A DNA stretch of 64,000 bases, from the NCBI RefSeq assembly GCF_014651495.1, contig NZ_BMWZ01000001.1, positions 250,575-314,574 of the forward strand, given 5' to 3'. Positions 1-8,756 of this stretch are shown in pieces. This stretch comes from Algibacter mikhailovii (GTDB lineage: Bacteria > Bacteroidota > Bacteroidia > Flavobacteriales > Flavobacteriaceae). The translations under genes and the position numbers were made by a program. Below the pieces are notes generated by a model. That model saw only the letters and a program-made list of their open reading frames with translations, was not told the origin of the DNA and ran no database searches. The first letter of the stretch is position 1. Every line of letters starts with the position of its first letter.

Positions 1-562
1 TACGTCCAATTTTTACGACGTTTTTAAATGCTTTGGATTTACTTTCTAATGTATTTCGTAATTGTTTAACCCCAGGAATAGTGGTTTCTACTATTTTTTT
101 ATAAGCAGCGATATGCATCCCAGTAGGGAAAGTGTCATTAGATGATTGTGATTTATTAACATCGTCATTAGGTTGGATGGTCTTTTCACCTTCCCCAATT
201 ATTTTTCCTGCCAATTGATGCGCTCTATTGGCTACAACCTCATTCACATTCATGTTGCTTTGAGTTCCTGACCCTGTTTGCCAAATAACCAACGGAAATT
301 GGTCATCATGTTTACCTTCTAAAATCTCATCACATACTTGACCTATCAAATCACGTTTTTCAGAAGTTAAAACACCTAGTTCACAATTTGTAAATGCTGC
401 TGCTTTTTTTAAATAAGCAAAACCATAAACAATTTCTAAAGGCATAGATGCCGGAGCACCAATTTTAAAATTATTTCTTGAACGTTCAGTTTGTGCTCCC
501 CATAGTTTATCAGCAGGTACTTTAACCTCGCCCATGGTATCTTTCTCTATTCTGTAACTCAT
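1..562 (-). CDS. fumC: Class II fumarate hydratase, N-terminal part (runs off the left edge)
   Basis: Fumarase interconverts fumarate and malate in the TCA cycle in the cytoplasm. Reading the minus strand from the ATG at 562 gives a start [18 protein letters not shown], then LWGAQTERS and the class II signature [16 protein letters not shown], which are diagnostic of the fumarase/aspartase superfamily. The motif order and N-terminus fit FumC better than aspartase or argininosuccinate lyase. About 187 codons are present; the catalytic GSS loop lies outside the window. It is divergent from the peroxiredoxin gene, with about 190 bp between the two starts. Confidence 0.95.
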   Translation of the reverse strand, partial: MSYRIEKDTMGEVKVPADKLWGAQTERSRNNFKIGAPASMPLEIVYGFAYLKKAAAFTNCELGVLTSEKRDLIGQVCDEILEGKHDDQFPLVIWQTGSGTQSNMNVNEVVANRAHQLAGKIIGEGEKTIQPNDDVNKSQSSNDTFPTGMHIAAYKKIVETTIPGVKQLRNTLESKSKAFKNVVKIGR

Positions 563-749
563 CTTAAGTAATAATTAAATTTTGAAGGGCTAAGGTAAGA
601 TTTTTATAGGCTTTTTAGATATGATTTTTGTTAGTTTTTAGAACATCTTTTTAACATTTATATAACTTTTATTATGTCTTAGTATGGGCTAAAATCTATT
701 AATTTAGTAGGAAATAAAATAAAGTATAATCAAAATAAAATAGAATATT

Positions 750-1391
750 ATGGCAACGATTAGATTAGGAGATGTTGCTCCAAATTTTACAGCGAATACT
801 ACAGAGGGCACAATTGATTTTCATGAGTGGCTAGGCGATGGTTGGGGGATTTTATTCTCACACCCGGCTGATTACACGCCCGTTTGTACCACTGAATTAG
901 GTACTGTTGCGAAGTATAAGGCCGAATTTGATAAACGGAACGTAAAGGTTGTGGCATTAAGTGTTGATGGTTTAGAGTCTCACAAAGGATGGATTGATGA
1001 TATTAATGAGACGCAGCATACCGAAGTTAATTTTCCTATTATTGCCGACGAGGACAGAAAAGTATCTGAATTATATGATATGATACACCCGAATGCTGAC
1101 AGTAAACTTACGGTACGTTCGGTTTTCGTAATTGGAAATGATAAAAAAGTTAAGCTTATTATTACGTATCCAGCTTCTACCGGAAGAAATTTTGATGAGT
1201 TATTACGTGTTATTGATTCGTTACAACTTACGGCTTATCATAAAGTGGCGACACCAGCAAATTGGAATAATGGTGAAGATGTCGTAGTTGTGCCAGCTAT
1301 TGCAACTAAAGATATTCCTGCAATATTTCCTAAAGGTTTTAAAGAAGTAAAACCTTATTTGCGACTGACGCCTCAACCCAATTTGGACTAG
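750..1391 (+). CDS. 1-Cys peroxiredoxin (Prx6 type)
   Basis: Cytoplasmic thiol peroxidase reducing H2O2 and organic or lipid hydroperoxides. The AhpC/TSA fold begins at residue 5, with peroxidatic Cys46 in PADYTPVCTTELG and the downstream Arg in TVRSVFVI. The 213-aa length and the C-terminal extension (YPASTGRNFDELLR, then PAIATKDIPAIFPKG) match the Prx6 group. Cys46 is the only cysteine in the protein, so there is no resolving cysteine and an external thiol must complete the cycle. ATG start; no SD sequence, as usual in this phylum. It is a single-gene unit. Confidence 0.93.
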   Translation: MATIRLGDVAPNFTANTTEGTIDFHEWLGDGWGILFSHPADYTPVCTTELGTVAKYKAEFDKRNVKVVALSVDGLESHKGWIDDINETQHTEVNFPIIADEDRKVSELYDMIHPNADSKLTVRSVFVIGNDKKVKLIITYPASTGRNFDELLRVIDSLQLTAYHKVATPANWNNGEDVVVVPAIATKDIPAIFPKGFKEVKPYLRLTPQPNLD

Positions 1392-1424
1392 TTCATAATT
1401 CTGTTAATAAAATTTAATTTGATA

Positions 1425-1455
1425 TTGTATAAGAAATGCCTTTACATTATCTTTG
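1425..1455 (+). promoter_or_regulatory. Bacteroidetes-type promoter for the 55-aa membrane protein
   Basis: TATCTTTG at 1448-1455 matches the TAnnTTTG -7 element, and TTG at 1425-1427 lies 20 nt upstream as the -33 element. It sits about 30 nt before the ATG at 1485. This is one of the best matches in the window. Confidence 0.6.
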
Positions 1456-1484
1456 TGCCAGTTTTATAACCGACACTTATTATT

Positions 1485-1652
1485 ATGTTTGATTTTGATC
1501 AATATTTAGGCTTTTTAGCATTCTTAACCATTTTAACAATTGGATTTTGGTTGATGATTTTTTTATTAACCTTTGTAATCCCTTATTGGATTGGAGGATC
1601 TTTAATTGAAAGATTAAAAGAAATAAGAGAAGAAAAAAAAGCTAAACGTTAA
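1485..1652 (+). CDS. Small single-pass membrane protein (55 aa)
   Basis: Short ORF of 55 residues. A polar start (MFDFDQY) leads into a long hydrophobic stretch, residues 8-36, then a basic/acidic tail IERLKEIREEKKAKR likely to face the cytoplasm. The family is not recognised. Reality is supported by its own promoter at 1425-1455 and by an intrinsic terminator 23 nt after the stop, which together form a complete transcription unit. It could be a small regulator or a stabiliser of a membrane complex; no function can be assigned. Confidence 0.72.
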   Translation: MFDFDQYLGFLAFLTILTIGFWLMIFLLTFVIPYWIGGSLIERLKEIREEKKAKR

Positions 1653-1674
1653 GCGATATAATTAATATAAATAG

Positions 1675-1703
1675 AAAAGGAAGCTCAAGGCTTCCTTTTT
1701 TAT
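1675..1703. terminator. Intrinsic terminator, bidirectional
   Basis: Inverted repeat AAAAGGAAGC / GCTTCCTTTT with a 5-nt loop and a T-run on the plus strand. It separates the 55-aa gene from the convergent arsC-family gene ending at 1713. Confidence 0.85.
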
Positions 1704-1712
1704 TTCATATGT

Positions 1713-2054
1713 TTAAATAATATCAAGAATTTTTTCCGGGGGCCTTCCAATCACAGCCTTGTTAGCATTAATTACAATTGGACGTTCAATTAATTTAGGG
1801 TTTTTAATCATAGCCTCAATAATGTCACTATCTGATAAGTCTTTACCCTTGTAATCACTTTTCCAAACAGCCTCATTTTTTCTAATTAAATCAATAGGGG
1901 GCATCCCCAGTTGATCTATTAAGGTTTTTAGTTCATCAAATGTTGGTATATTTTCAAGATATTTAACAATTTCAAAATTTTTACCAGATTCTTCAAGTAT
2001 TTGTAATCCACTGCGCGATTTACTACAGCGGTTGTTGTGATATATTTGTATCAT
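1713..2054 (-). CDS. arsC: ArsC-family arsenate reductase (glutaredoxin-dependent type)
   Basis: 113 aa, the usual ArsC/YffB/Spx size. The N-terminus [16 protein letters not shown] carries the active-site Cys10 followed by Arg14, and LIERPIVI plus the following GRPPE match the ArsC substrate-binding arginines. ArsC proper reduces arsenate to arsenite with glutathione or glutaredoxin. No arsB or arsR is nearby, so the true substrate is uncertain and a YffB-like role is possible. It is the last gene of prfB-HAD-arsC; its ATG shares one base with the upstream stop (TAATG), implying translational coupling. Confidence 0.85.
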   Translation of the reverse strand: MIQIYHNNRCSKSRSGLQILEESGKNFEIVKYLENIPTFDELKTLIDQLGMPPIDLIRKNEAVWKSDYKGKDLSDSDIIEAMIKNPKLIERPIVINANKAVIGRPPEKILDII

Positions 2055-2671
2055 TACAGTATAATATTATAATTTTTTAGTCGTTGTTTTAAATCTGCTG
2101 GCGATTTAAATTGAATCCCATGTATTCCAAGTGCATTCGCAGCCTCAATATTTCTTAAATTATCATCTATAAAAATGGCATTTTCGGCTTTTATTTGAAA
2201 ACGTTCAAGGGTTAATTTATAGATGTCATCAAAAGGTTTTCTAGTTTTTTCTTCCCCCGAAACAATAATACCCTCAAACCATTGCAAAAATTCAAATTTC
2301 TCTTGTGCAATGGGGAAGGTCTCTGCACTCCAATTTGTTAGAGCAACCACCTTATAGTTTTTTGAATCTATAAGTGCTTTAAGAATACTTACAGTCCCAG
2401 TAATAGCTCCTCCCAGCATTTCCACCCATCTGCCATAAAACATTTCAATTTCTTTTTTGTATTCTGGAAAAAGTGCCATCCGCTCTTCGGTTGCTTTTGC
2501 CAATGGGTGACCAGCATCTTGGTTTTCGTTCCAATCACTTGTACAAATGTTGTCAAAAAACCATTGCATTTTTTTTCGGTTACCATCAAATACATCTAAA
2601 AAAACATATTCAGGATTCCAATCGATTAGAACACCACCAAGATCAAATATTATGGTATCTATTTTATTCAT
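2054..2671 (-). CDS. HAD-family phosphatase, YihX-like
   Basis: 205 aa. Motif I is [10 protein letters not shown] (Asp10, with Gly in the usual second-Asp area as in YihX-type sugar phosphatases), motif II is ALTNWSAE, motif III lysine is in TRKPFDDIY, and motif IV is [12 protein letters not shown]. The alpha-helical cap between motifs I and II is the subclass I type. By family, alpha-D-glucose-1-phosphate or another small phosphate ester is the likely substrate; this is not proven. The start overlaps the prfB stop by four bases (ATGA), so it is co-translated with release factor 2. Confidence 0.85.
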   Translation of the reverse strand: MNKIDTIIFDLGGVLIDWNPEYVFLDVFDGNRKKMQWFFDNICTSDWNENQDAGHPLAKATEERMALFPEYKKEIEMFYGRWVEMLGGAITGTVSILKALIDSKNYKVVALTNWSAETFPIAQEKFEFLQWFEGIIVSGEEKTRKPFDDIYKLTLERFQIKAENAIFIDDNLRNIEAANALGIHGIQFKSPADLKQRLKNYNIIL

Positions 2672-3778
2672 AACTGATTGTCTTCTTCTACTTTTTGCCC
2701 CATCATCATTAAATATGCCTTTAGGAAATCATTGATATTTCCATCCATGACGGCATCAACATTCCCCGTTTCATGACTTGTTCTTACATCTTTAACCAAT
2801 TTGTAAGGATGCATCACATAATTACGTATTTGACTACCCCATTCAATTTTCATTTTTCCTGCTTCTATATCATCACGTTGAGCCAACTGCTTTTGTAGCT
2901 CAATTTCATACAACTGTGATTTAAGCATTTGCATAGCTCTAGATCGATTATCATGCTGTGAACGCGTTTCAGAACATTGAATTTGAATTCCGGAAGGTTT
3001 ATGCAATAACTGAACTTTTGTCTCTACTTTATTTACATTTTGTCCACCAGCTCCGCTAGAACGAGCTGTTGTAATTTCTATATCAGCAGGGTTAATTTCT
3101 ATTTCAATAGAATCATCTACAAGAGGGTAGACATAAACAGAAGCAAAACTTGTATGACGTTTGGCATTGCTATCAAATGGCGAAATACGGACTAATCGGT
3201 GTACACCGTTTTCACCTTTTAACCAACCGAACGCAAAATCGCCCTCAATTTCTAAAGTTACTGTTTTGATACCTGCAACATCGCCTTCCTGGAAGTTTAG
3301 TTCTTTAACCTTGAACCCACTTTTTTCAGCATACATTAAATACATGCGCATTAACATGTTTGCCCAGTCACAACTTTCTGTACCTCCAGCACCAGCCGTT
3401 ATTTGAAGTACGGCACTTAGACTATCTCCGTCTTCAGAAAGCATATTTCTAAATTCAATATCCTCTAATAAGTTCAAGGCTTTCTCAAAGCGGTTTTCAA
3501 CATCTTCTATACTGGCCTCTTCTTCTTTGAAAAACTCATAAATAACTTCGAGGTCTTCAACGAGCGTTTTGGCTTCTTTAAAATCTTGAATCCACTTTTT
3601 CTTTACACGAAGGGATTTCATTATAAGTTCTGCCTCTTTGGAGTCATTCCAGAAATTAGGGTCGAAAGTTTGTTCTTCTTCGTTTTGTATTTCTATGAGC
3701 TTGGCATCTATGTCAAAGATAGTGCCTAAGTTTGTCGAGGCGGGTGTTGAGATCTTTAATTTGATCTGATGTTATCAT
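2668..3778 (-). CDS. prfB: Peptide chain release factor 2 with programmed +1 frameshift
   Basis: RF2 terminates translation at UGA and UAA. The gene is read as complement(join(2668..3714,3716..3778)). A zero-frame of 21 codons from the ATG at 3778 ends ...TAT CTT TGA C, and skipping the T at 3715 gives GAC and continues as [14 protein letters not shown] into the main body. The product is 369 aa, normal for RF2. SPF, the stop-codon-recognition motif, is at about 199-201, and GGQ, the peptidyl-tRNA hydrolysis motif, at 244-246 ([14 protein letters not shown]). The in-frame UGA makes synthesis autoregulated: low RF2 favours the shift. An ORF search starting at an internal ATG at 3621 misses the first 52 residues. 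Confidence 0.96.
3712..3733 (-). promoter_or_regulatory. RF2 programmed frameshift site
   Basis: On the minus strand the sequence reads CTT AGG CAC TAT CTT TGA C. The slippery CTT is 3718-3716 and the TGA is 3715-3713. The E. coli site has AGGGGG as the stimulatory SD-like element; here only AGG remains, followed by CAC at the same spacing. Confidence 0.9.
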
Positions 3779-4178
3779 TTCTTTTAGGTTTTAAACAAAA
3801 ATAGGATTATTATGTTATTACTATTAAAATATTAGCTTTTAAATTTTAACTAAAAAGCGTTACGCACTGAGCTAGAATATGTATTGCAATATTAAAATTA
3901 TATAGCTCTGTACATTTTGATTATGAATATTTAATTAAAAATAAAGGGCTATTATTTTTTTAATTTTTAAAACAAATAGTTTTTTATATGATATTTTCTC
4001 GGAAAAATAAAAAAACATATTAATTAATGTGAAATTCACCTTTTTTCATCTTTTATATCCCTACTACAGAATAATATATATATTTTTACGCCCACTTAAG
4101 AAATAATTTTTGTTTAATTAGACAGGATTACAGTATTTAAATCATGTATTTTCCTTTGTTAGGTAGAGCCCATATCAT
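3779..4178. other. 400-bp AT-rich intergenic region
   Basis: No convincing gene. It separates divergent prfB and the first glycosyltransferase and marks the left border of the accessory locus. It is strongly AT-rich, and TAATATATATAT-like runs near 4072-4082 could lie in a promoter, but no clear TAnnTTTG element is seen before 4179. Confidence 0.5.
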
Positions 4179-5204
4179 ATGAAATTAAGTGTATTGATTC
4201 CAGTTTTTAATGGCGAAGATTATATTGCGCATTGTCTGGATACATTAATAAGTCAAGATATCCTAATGGATGACTATGAGATAGTTATTATGAATGACGG
4301 TTCTACTGATAATACCGGAAACATAATTTTGGAGTATAAAAAAAAATATCCCAATATAAAGTATTACTCTGAAAATAATGTTGGTGTATACGTTGTGAGG
4401 AATCGACTAATTAAATTGGCAAAAGGGGATTATATTTATTTTATAGACGCTGATGATTATATAGCCAATAACTCATTAGGGACTTTGTTAAATTGCATGA
4501 TTGAAAATAATGTGGAATTATTAGGATTTCAATCTTCAGGAACTACTTTAATTAAAAGATTTGAATGGAAAAGAAATGAGGAAACCTTGGAGAGCCCAGA
4601 GCTTATATCTGGAAAAGAGTTTTTGGTAAGAAGAAGAAATTTAAATCATGAAATATGGTGGTATTTTGTAAAACGTTCTTTTCTTATTAATCAAAATATA
4701 ACATTTGATAATGATAGGTTTAACGCCGACGTGCTATTTACCTTAAAATTATTATGGTCAACTAAAAAAATGATATTTTTACCTATTGTTTTTCATAAAT
4801 ACTATCAGTCACCTAAATCTATTTCTAGAAACAAAGACATTGATAAACGCAATTTATTAATAGATAATAGATTGGTTATGATTAACAAGTATAGTAGATT
4901 TATTAATGAAATTGAAGTTAGAAATAAGGAGGATAAAATATTGATTTCTAATTTGCTTTTTAGGAGAGATGTTTTTACTTTTTCAGCTATAATTAACATG
5001 ATTAAAACTAACAGAAGCGCTAGTTCAATTAATGATGCAATTGCGTCTTTAAAAGAGGTAGGTGCATATCCGTTAAACCATTTGACAGGAAAAGAGTATA
5101 ACACGCTCTTTTTAAGGTTTTTATGTAGTATTATTAATAAACAAAGGTTTTTAAATGTTTTGTTGCCAATACGAAACAAAGTATTTAAAGGAGTTATTAA
5201 ATAA
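4179..5204 (+). CDS. Glycosyltransferase family 2
   Basis: 341 aa, GT-A fold. MKLSVLIPVFNGEDYI is the typical GT2 start, MNDGSTDNT at 39-46 is the nucleotide-binding loop, and FIDADD at about 89-93 carries the metal-binding DxD. The RN dyad of the helix after the GVG turn is kept (VVRNRL). It should transfer a sugar from a nucleotide donor to a lipid-linked or surface glycan at the inner membrane face. It is paralogous to the GT2 at 5921-6934: the first 100 residues align without gaps and both end with KE(V/I)GAYPLN followed by a basic tail. Donor and acceptor are unknown. Confidence 0.9.
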   Translation: MKLSVLIPVFNGEDYIAHCLDTLISQDILMDDYEIVIMNDGSTDNTGNIILEYKKKYPNIKYYSENNVGVYVVRNRLIKLAKGDYIYFIDADDYIANNSLGTLLNCMIENNVELLGFQSSGTTLIKRFEWKRNEETLESPELISGKEFLVRRRNLNHEIWWYFVKRSFLINQNITFDNDRFNADVLFTLKLLWSTKKMIFLPIVFHKYYQSPKSISRNKDIDKRNLLIDNRLVMINKYSRFINEIEVRNKEDKILISNLLFRRDVFTFSAIINMIKTNRSASSINDAIASLKEVGAYPLNHLTGKEYNTLFLRFLCSIINKQRFLNVLLPIRNKVFKGVIK

Positions 5205-5920
5205 TTTTATTCATTTTTGGCATAAATACATAAGTCGATAGTAGAATTATTTCAAACTTGCACTTGTATTAAACAAAACCTTGTGATATAATCTTGCCAT
5301 AAGTCTAGACATTTATATTAAATTAAGATCCTTAATTCAAATAGGCATGGCTGAACTCTTATCATAACCCAATCTGTTACTTTTTTTGCAATATTTTCAT
5401 CACAATAATGTATAAGACAAAACACGTATTTCATCGAATATTTATAGAATTTTAACTATTTTATTATCAATTTTAATAAAAAGCATATTTTGTGTACATT
5501 TCCTTTGCTATTTTAGTCCTTAGATAGATAGGTCTTTAGATATAAACTTGAGGTTGTTTGTTTTTATTGCTAGTCTAGAATTATTTATTAGAAATAAGTT
5601 GCTATCACGGGTGTTAAGTGTGATTAAAATAAAACTATTTTATGGCAATGATAATAAGATAAGAATGTTTGACTTTTATTCAATGTAATCAAATAAACTA
5701 GTGAAATGAAATTTAGTTATTTAGAAAAGTCTGAGATTATTACACTGTACACTTTACACTTTAAAATAATTTGATCTTAAAGGTGAAATTTTTACAAATC
5801 AACGAGTATATTTATATCCTAAATCGAATAGAATTACTTTCGAAAAGAATTTTTAATAGCAAATATTGACCCATAAAGATATTTTTATTTGGATTGGTGT
5901 TTTAAAAAAGATATAAAGAA
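5205..5920. other. 716-bp decayed spacer in the glycan locus
   Basis: No intact gene. One open stretch on the plus strand, about 5524-5698, reads like a protein tail (IASLELFIRNKLLSRVL, then VIKIKLFYGN and a TAA stop at 5696-5698) but has no plausible start and a stop upstream. It may be the 3' end of a lost gene. The rest is AT-rich with stops in all frames. The length is unusual compared with the tight packing elsewhere. Confidence 0.4.
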
Positions 5921-6934
5921 TTGAAATTAAGTATTATTATTCCAGTTTATAATGTTGAAAAATATATTGCATATTGTTTGGACAGTTTATTAAATCAAAA
6001 TCTTAGAGGTGATGAATATGAAATCCTTATAATAGATGATGGCTCAAAAGATAATAGTGTTTTAATTGCAAGAAATTACCTCGATAAAAATAAAAATATT
6101 CATATTCATTCACAAAAAAATGCTGGAGTAGGATGTGCGAGAAATACTGGTCTTGATTTAGCAAAAGGGGAATATATTTATTTTATTGATCCGGATGATT
6201 ATTTGGCAGCCAATATTTTGGGAGAAATTTTAAATAAATGTTACGAAAATTCATTAGATATACTAACCTTTAATTCTAAAAGTACGATTAGTTCAAAAAT
6301 GTATAATTCTACTAGTAAGAATGAAGATTTAATTATTTCTAAAGTAATGAGCGGTGAAGATTACATTGGTGAATATGGATATGCCAATGAAGTTTGGTGG
6401 TATATAATTAAAAAGGAACTGGTAAGCAAATTAAGACTAAGATTTATTAAGGGTAGATGGATGGAAGATGCTATTTTTACCATAAATATATTTTTAGGAG
6501 CGAATTGCATGGCTCATTTGCCAATTGATGCACATAGACATGTAAAAGCTCCAGGTTCAGCTATGACAAATAGGGATAGAGAACATTTTTTAAAGGTTAT
6601 TTTTGATAATGAAAACGCCGCAAAAACTTTTAAGCCAATTATTGATAAACTTGAAAGTAATAAATCAAATATAAAATGCTTAAAGTTTGTAAAATCTAGA
6701 CAACAGTCATTTGTTTTTTTTATGCTTTATAGAATGTTATTCTCACATATTAAAAAAGACCAAATGAATTCAGTATTTTGCAATATGAAAGAAATTGGTG
6801 CATACCCCCTTAATAGTTTTTTGGGTGATAGATATAAGGGATTACATTATTATATTTGTGTTAAGATTTTCAATAATAGGTTTTTATATTCTTTAGTATT
6901 TAAACTATTGAATCCTATATTGCGTTCTAACTAA
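5921..6934 (+). CDS. Glycosyltransferase family 2 (paralogue of the preceding one)
   Basis: 337 aa, starting at TTG: no in-frame ATG fits, and the TTG gives MKLSIIIPVYNVEKYI, exactly collinear with its paralogue. IDDGSKDNS at 38-46 and FIDPDD at about 89-93 are the nucleotide- and metal-binding motifs, and GCARNTGLDLAKGEYIYF is canonical GT2. The C-terminal domain shares KEIGAYPLN with the 4179 gene. Likely role is a second sugar transfer in the same surface glycan. A 40-bp gap separates it from the ATP-grasp gene, so they are probably co-transcribed. Confidence 0.9.
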   Translation: MKLSIIIPVYNVEKYIAYCLDSLLNQNLRGDEYEILIIDDGSKDNSVLIARNYLDKNKNIHIHSQKNAGVGCARNTGLDLAKGEYIYFIDPDDYLAANILGEILNKCYENSLDILTFNSKSTISSKMYNSTSKNEDLIISKVMSGEDYIGEYGYANEVWWYIIKKELVSKLRLRFIKGRWMEDAIFTINIFLGANCMAHLPIDAHRHVKAPGSAMTNRDREHFLKVIFDNENAAKTFKPIIDKLESNKSNIKCLKFVKSRQQSFVFFMLYRMLFSHIKKDQMNSVFCNMKEIGAYPLNSFLGDRYKGLHYYICVKIFNNRFLYSLVFKLLNPILRSN

Positions 6935-6974
6935 ATTTAAGGAGATATAATTAGAAGAAGTAATTAAATAATAA

Positions 6975-7943
6975 ATGAAAAACATTTTAATATCGTCTGC
7001 AGGTCGAAGAGTTTCGTTGGTGAAATCTTTTCAAAAAGAACTTAGTAAAATTGATGCTTCTTCTAAAGTATATGCTTGTGATTCAGAACCATTTTTATCC
7101 TCTGCGGTACAAATTGCAGACTCTTTTTTTAGGACGCTTTGCTTTTCAGATAAGGATTATATAGACGATTTATTAAAGAAGTGTAAGAAGCATGAAATAG
7201 TGCTAATAATTCCAACATTAGATACAGAGCTTGATTTGTTTGCAAAGAACAGAGACTTGTTTTTGCAAAATGGTATTACAATTGTTGTATCAGATGAATC
7301 TTTTATCAAAATAGGAGAGGATAAGATTAAAACGGCTGAATTTTTTAATAATCACAATTTGGCTACTCCAAAGGTATACGAGAAGGACAACTATAAGTTA
7401 CCATTTTTCATTAAGCCTTTAAGAGGAAGCAATAGCATCGATAACTATATTGTCAAAAAACAAAAGGATATTATTAACTATTTTTTTGAAAATGAATCTT
7501 TGTGTTTTTTTGAGTATTTAGATCATGATTTTCATGATGAATATACTTGTGATTTGTATTATTCGAAAAAAGGAATACTCAAATGTGTTATTCCAAGAAA
7601 GCGTATTGAAGTTAGAGGAGGTGAGGTAAGCAAAGGGATAACTAAAAGAAATAAGATAAATGAATTTCTTAAATCTAATTTTGCACAAATTGACGGTGCA
7701 AGAGGATGTATAACGGTTCAGATTTTCATGAATATTAAAACAAATGACCTTTTTGGAATTGAAATAAATCCAAGATTTGGTGGAGGTTACCCATTGTCCT
7801 ATTTAGCTGGCGGAAATTACACCAAATGGGTTATTGAAGAGTATATTTATAATAAAGAAATTAATTTTTGCAATAGCTGGAAAGAAAACTTATTAATGCT
7901 TAGGTATGATAATGAGGTTTTAGTACATAACTATGAAGAATAA
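6975..7943 (+). CDS. ATP-grasp ligase, CarB/PylC-like
   Basis: 322 aa. The N-terminal pre-ATP-grasp domain starts ILISSAGRRVSLVKSF, with a nucleotide-like Rossmann turn. The central ATP-grasp has FFIKPLRGSNS (ATP-binding lysine and loop), FFEYLDHDF, and the metal-binding ExN motif GIEINPRFGGGYPLSY. This type forms an acyl-phosphate and couples it to an amine. It overlaps the next HAD gene by 11 nt. In glycan loci such ATP-grasp/HAD pairs are thought to make or attach small amide groups; the substrate here cannot be told. Confidence 0.85.
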   Translation: MKNILISSAGRRVSLVKSFQKELSKIDASSKVYACDSEPFLSSAVQIADSFFRTLCFSDKDYIDDLLKKCKKHEIVLIIPTLDTELDLFAKNRDLFLQNGITIVVSDESFIKIGEDKIKTAEFFNNHNLATPKVYEKDNYKLPFFIKPLRGSNSIDNYIVKKQKDIINYFFENESLCFFEYLDHDFHDEYTCDLYYSKKGILKCVIPRKRIEVRGGEVSKGITKRNKINEFLKSNFAQIDGARGCITVQIFMNIKTNDLFGIEINPRFGGGYPLSYLAGGNYTKWVIEEYIYNKEINFCNSWKENLLMLRYDNEVLVHNYEE

Positions 7944-8592
7944 AAAAACTGTAGTTTTTGACTTAGACGATACCCTCTATTCCGAAATTGACTATTTAAA
8001 ATCTGCATACAAAGAAATAGCTTTCAATATAGCCGATGATTCAGATGTTAATGAAGTGTTTAATAACATGTTGGATATTTATTCTAAAGGAGGCAATGTA
8101 TTTAAGGATGTTTTAGAAAAAAACAAATCAGACTTAAGTATTACTGATTTGTTATTATCATATAGAAACCACCAACCTAAGATTACAGTTGCTGAAGAAA
8201 CGCTTGAGTGCATAAAAAAAATACATGCTTTAAACATTCCTTTGGGATTATTAACCGACGGTAGAAGTGTCCAACAAAGAAATAAAATTGAAGCTCTAGG
8301 TCTTAATAAATGGTTTAATGAAATCATTGTTTCAGAGGAGTTTGGTAGTGAGAAACCAAATGTAGATAATTATTTACATTTTGAAAAAACGTATGGTGAC
8401 GGGCACTATTACTATATTGCTGACAATGTAAAAAAAGATTTTATTAGTCCAAATAAGTTAGGATGGACAACCATATGCCTAATGGATAAAGGATTCAATA
8501 TACATCAACAAAATTTTGATTTACCTTTAGAGTATTTACCAAAATATAGAATTAAGGAATTATCTGAGACCTTAGAAATAATTAATATTTAG
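7933..8592 (+). CDS. HAD-superfamily hydrolase
   Basis: 219 aa. Motif I is VVFDLDDTLYSE (nucleophile Asp10 and acid Asp12), motif II is GLLTDGRS, the motif III lysine is in GSEKPNVDNY, and motif IV is represented by YYIADNVKKDF. The helical cap lies between I and II. It is a predicted small-molecule phosphatase. Overlap with the ATP-grasp gene implies coupled expression and a shared pathway, for example dephosphorylating the ligase substrate or product. Confidence 0.85.
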   Translation: MKNKKTVVFDLDDTLYSEIDYLKSAYKEIAFNIADDSDVNEVFNNMLDIYSKGGNVFKDVLEKNKSDLSITDLLLSYRNHQPKITVAEETLECIKKIHALNIPLGLLTDGRSVQQRNKIEALGLNKWFNEIIVSEEFGSEKPNVDNYLHFEKTYGDGHYYYIADNVKKDFISPNKLGWTTICLMDKGFNIHQQNFDLPLEYLPKYRIKELSETLEIINI

Positions 8593-8756
8593 TTATAATC
8601 CAAAGGTTAGAAAAAGATCATTACACTTTCATTGATTGTGTTAAAATATTATCGAATGAAGTCTAAATTTATACTTATTAATTCATTAGTTGTATTCTAA
8701 TTATCTCCAATAATTTATCTTATTTATAATCAAAAACGCAAATACTAATAATAAAT

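Noticed and set aside
4805-5179. 124-codon minus-strand ORF
   Set aside because: It lies fully inside the GT2 gene on the other strand; the GT2 has clear motifs, so this is a shadow frame.
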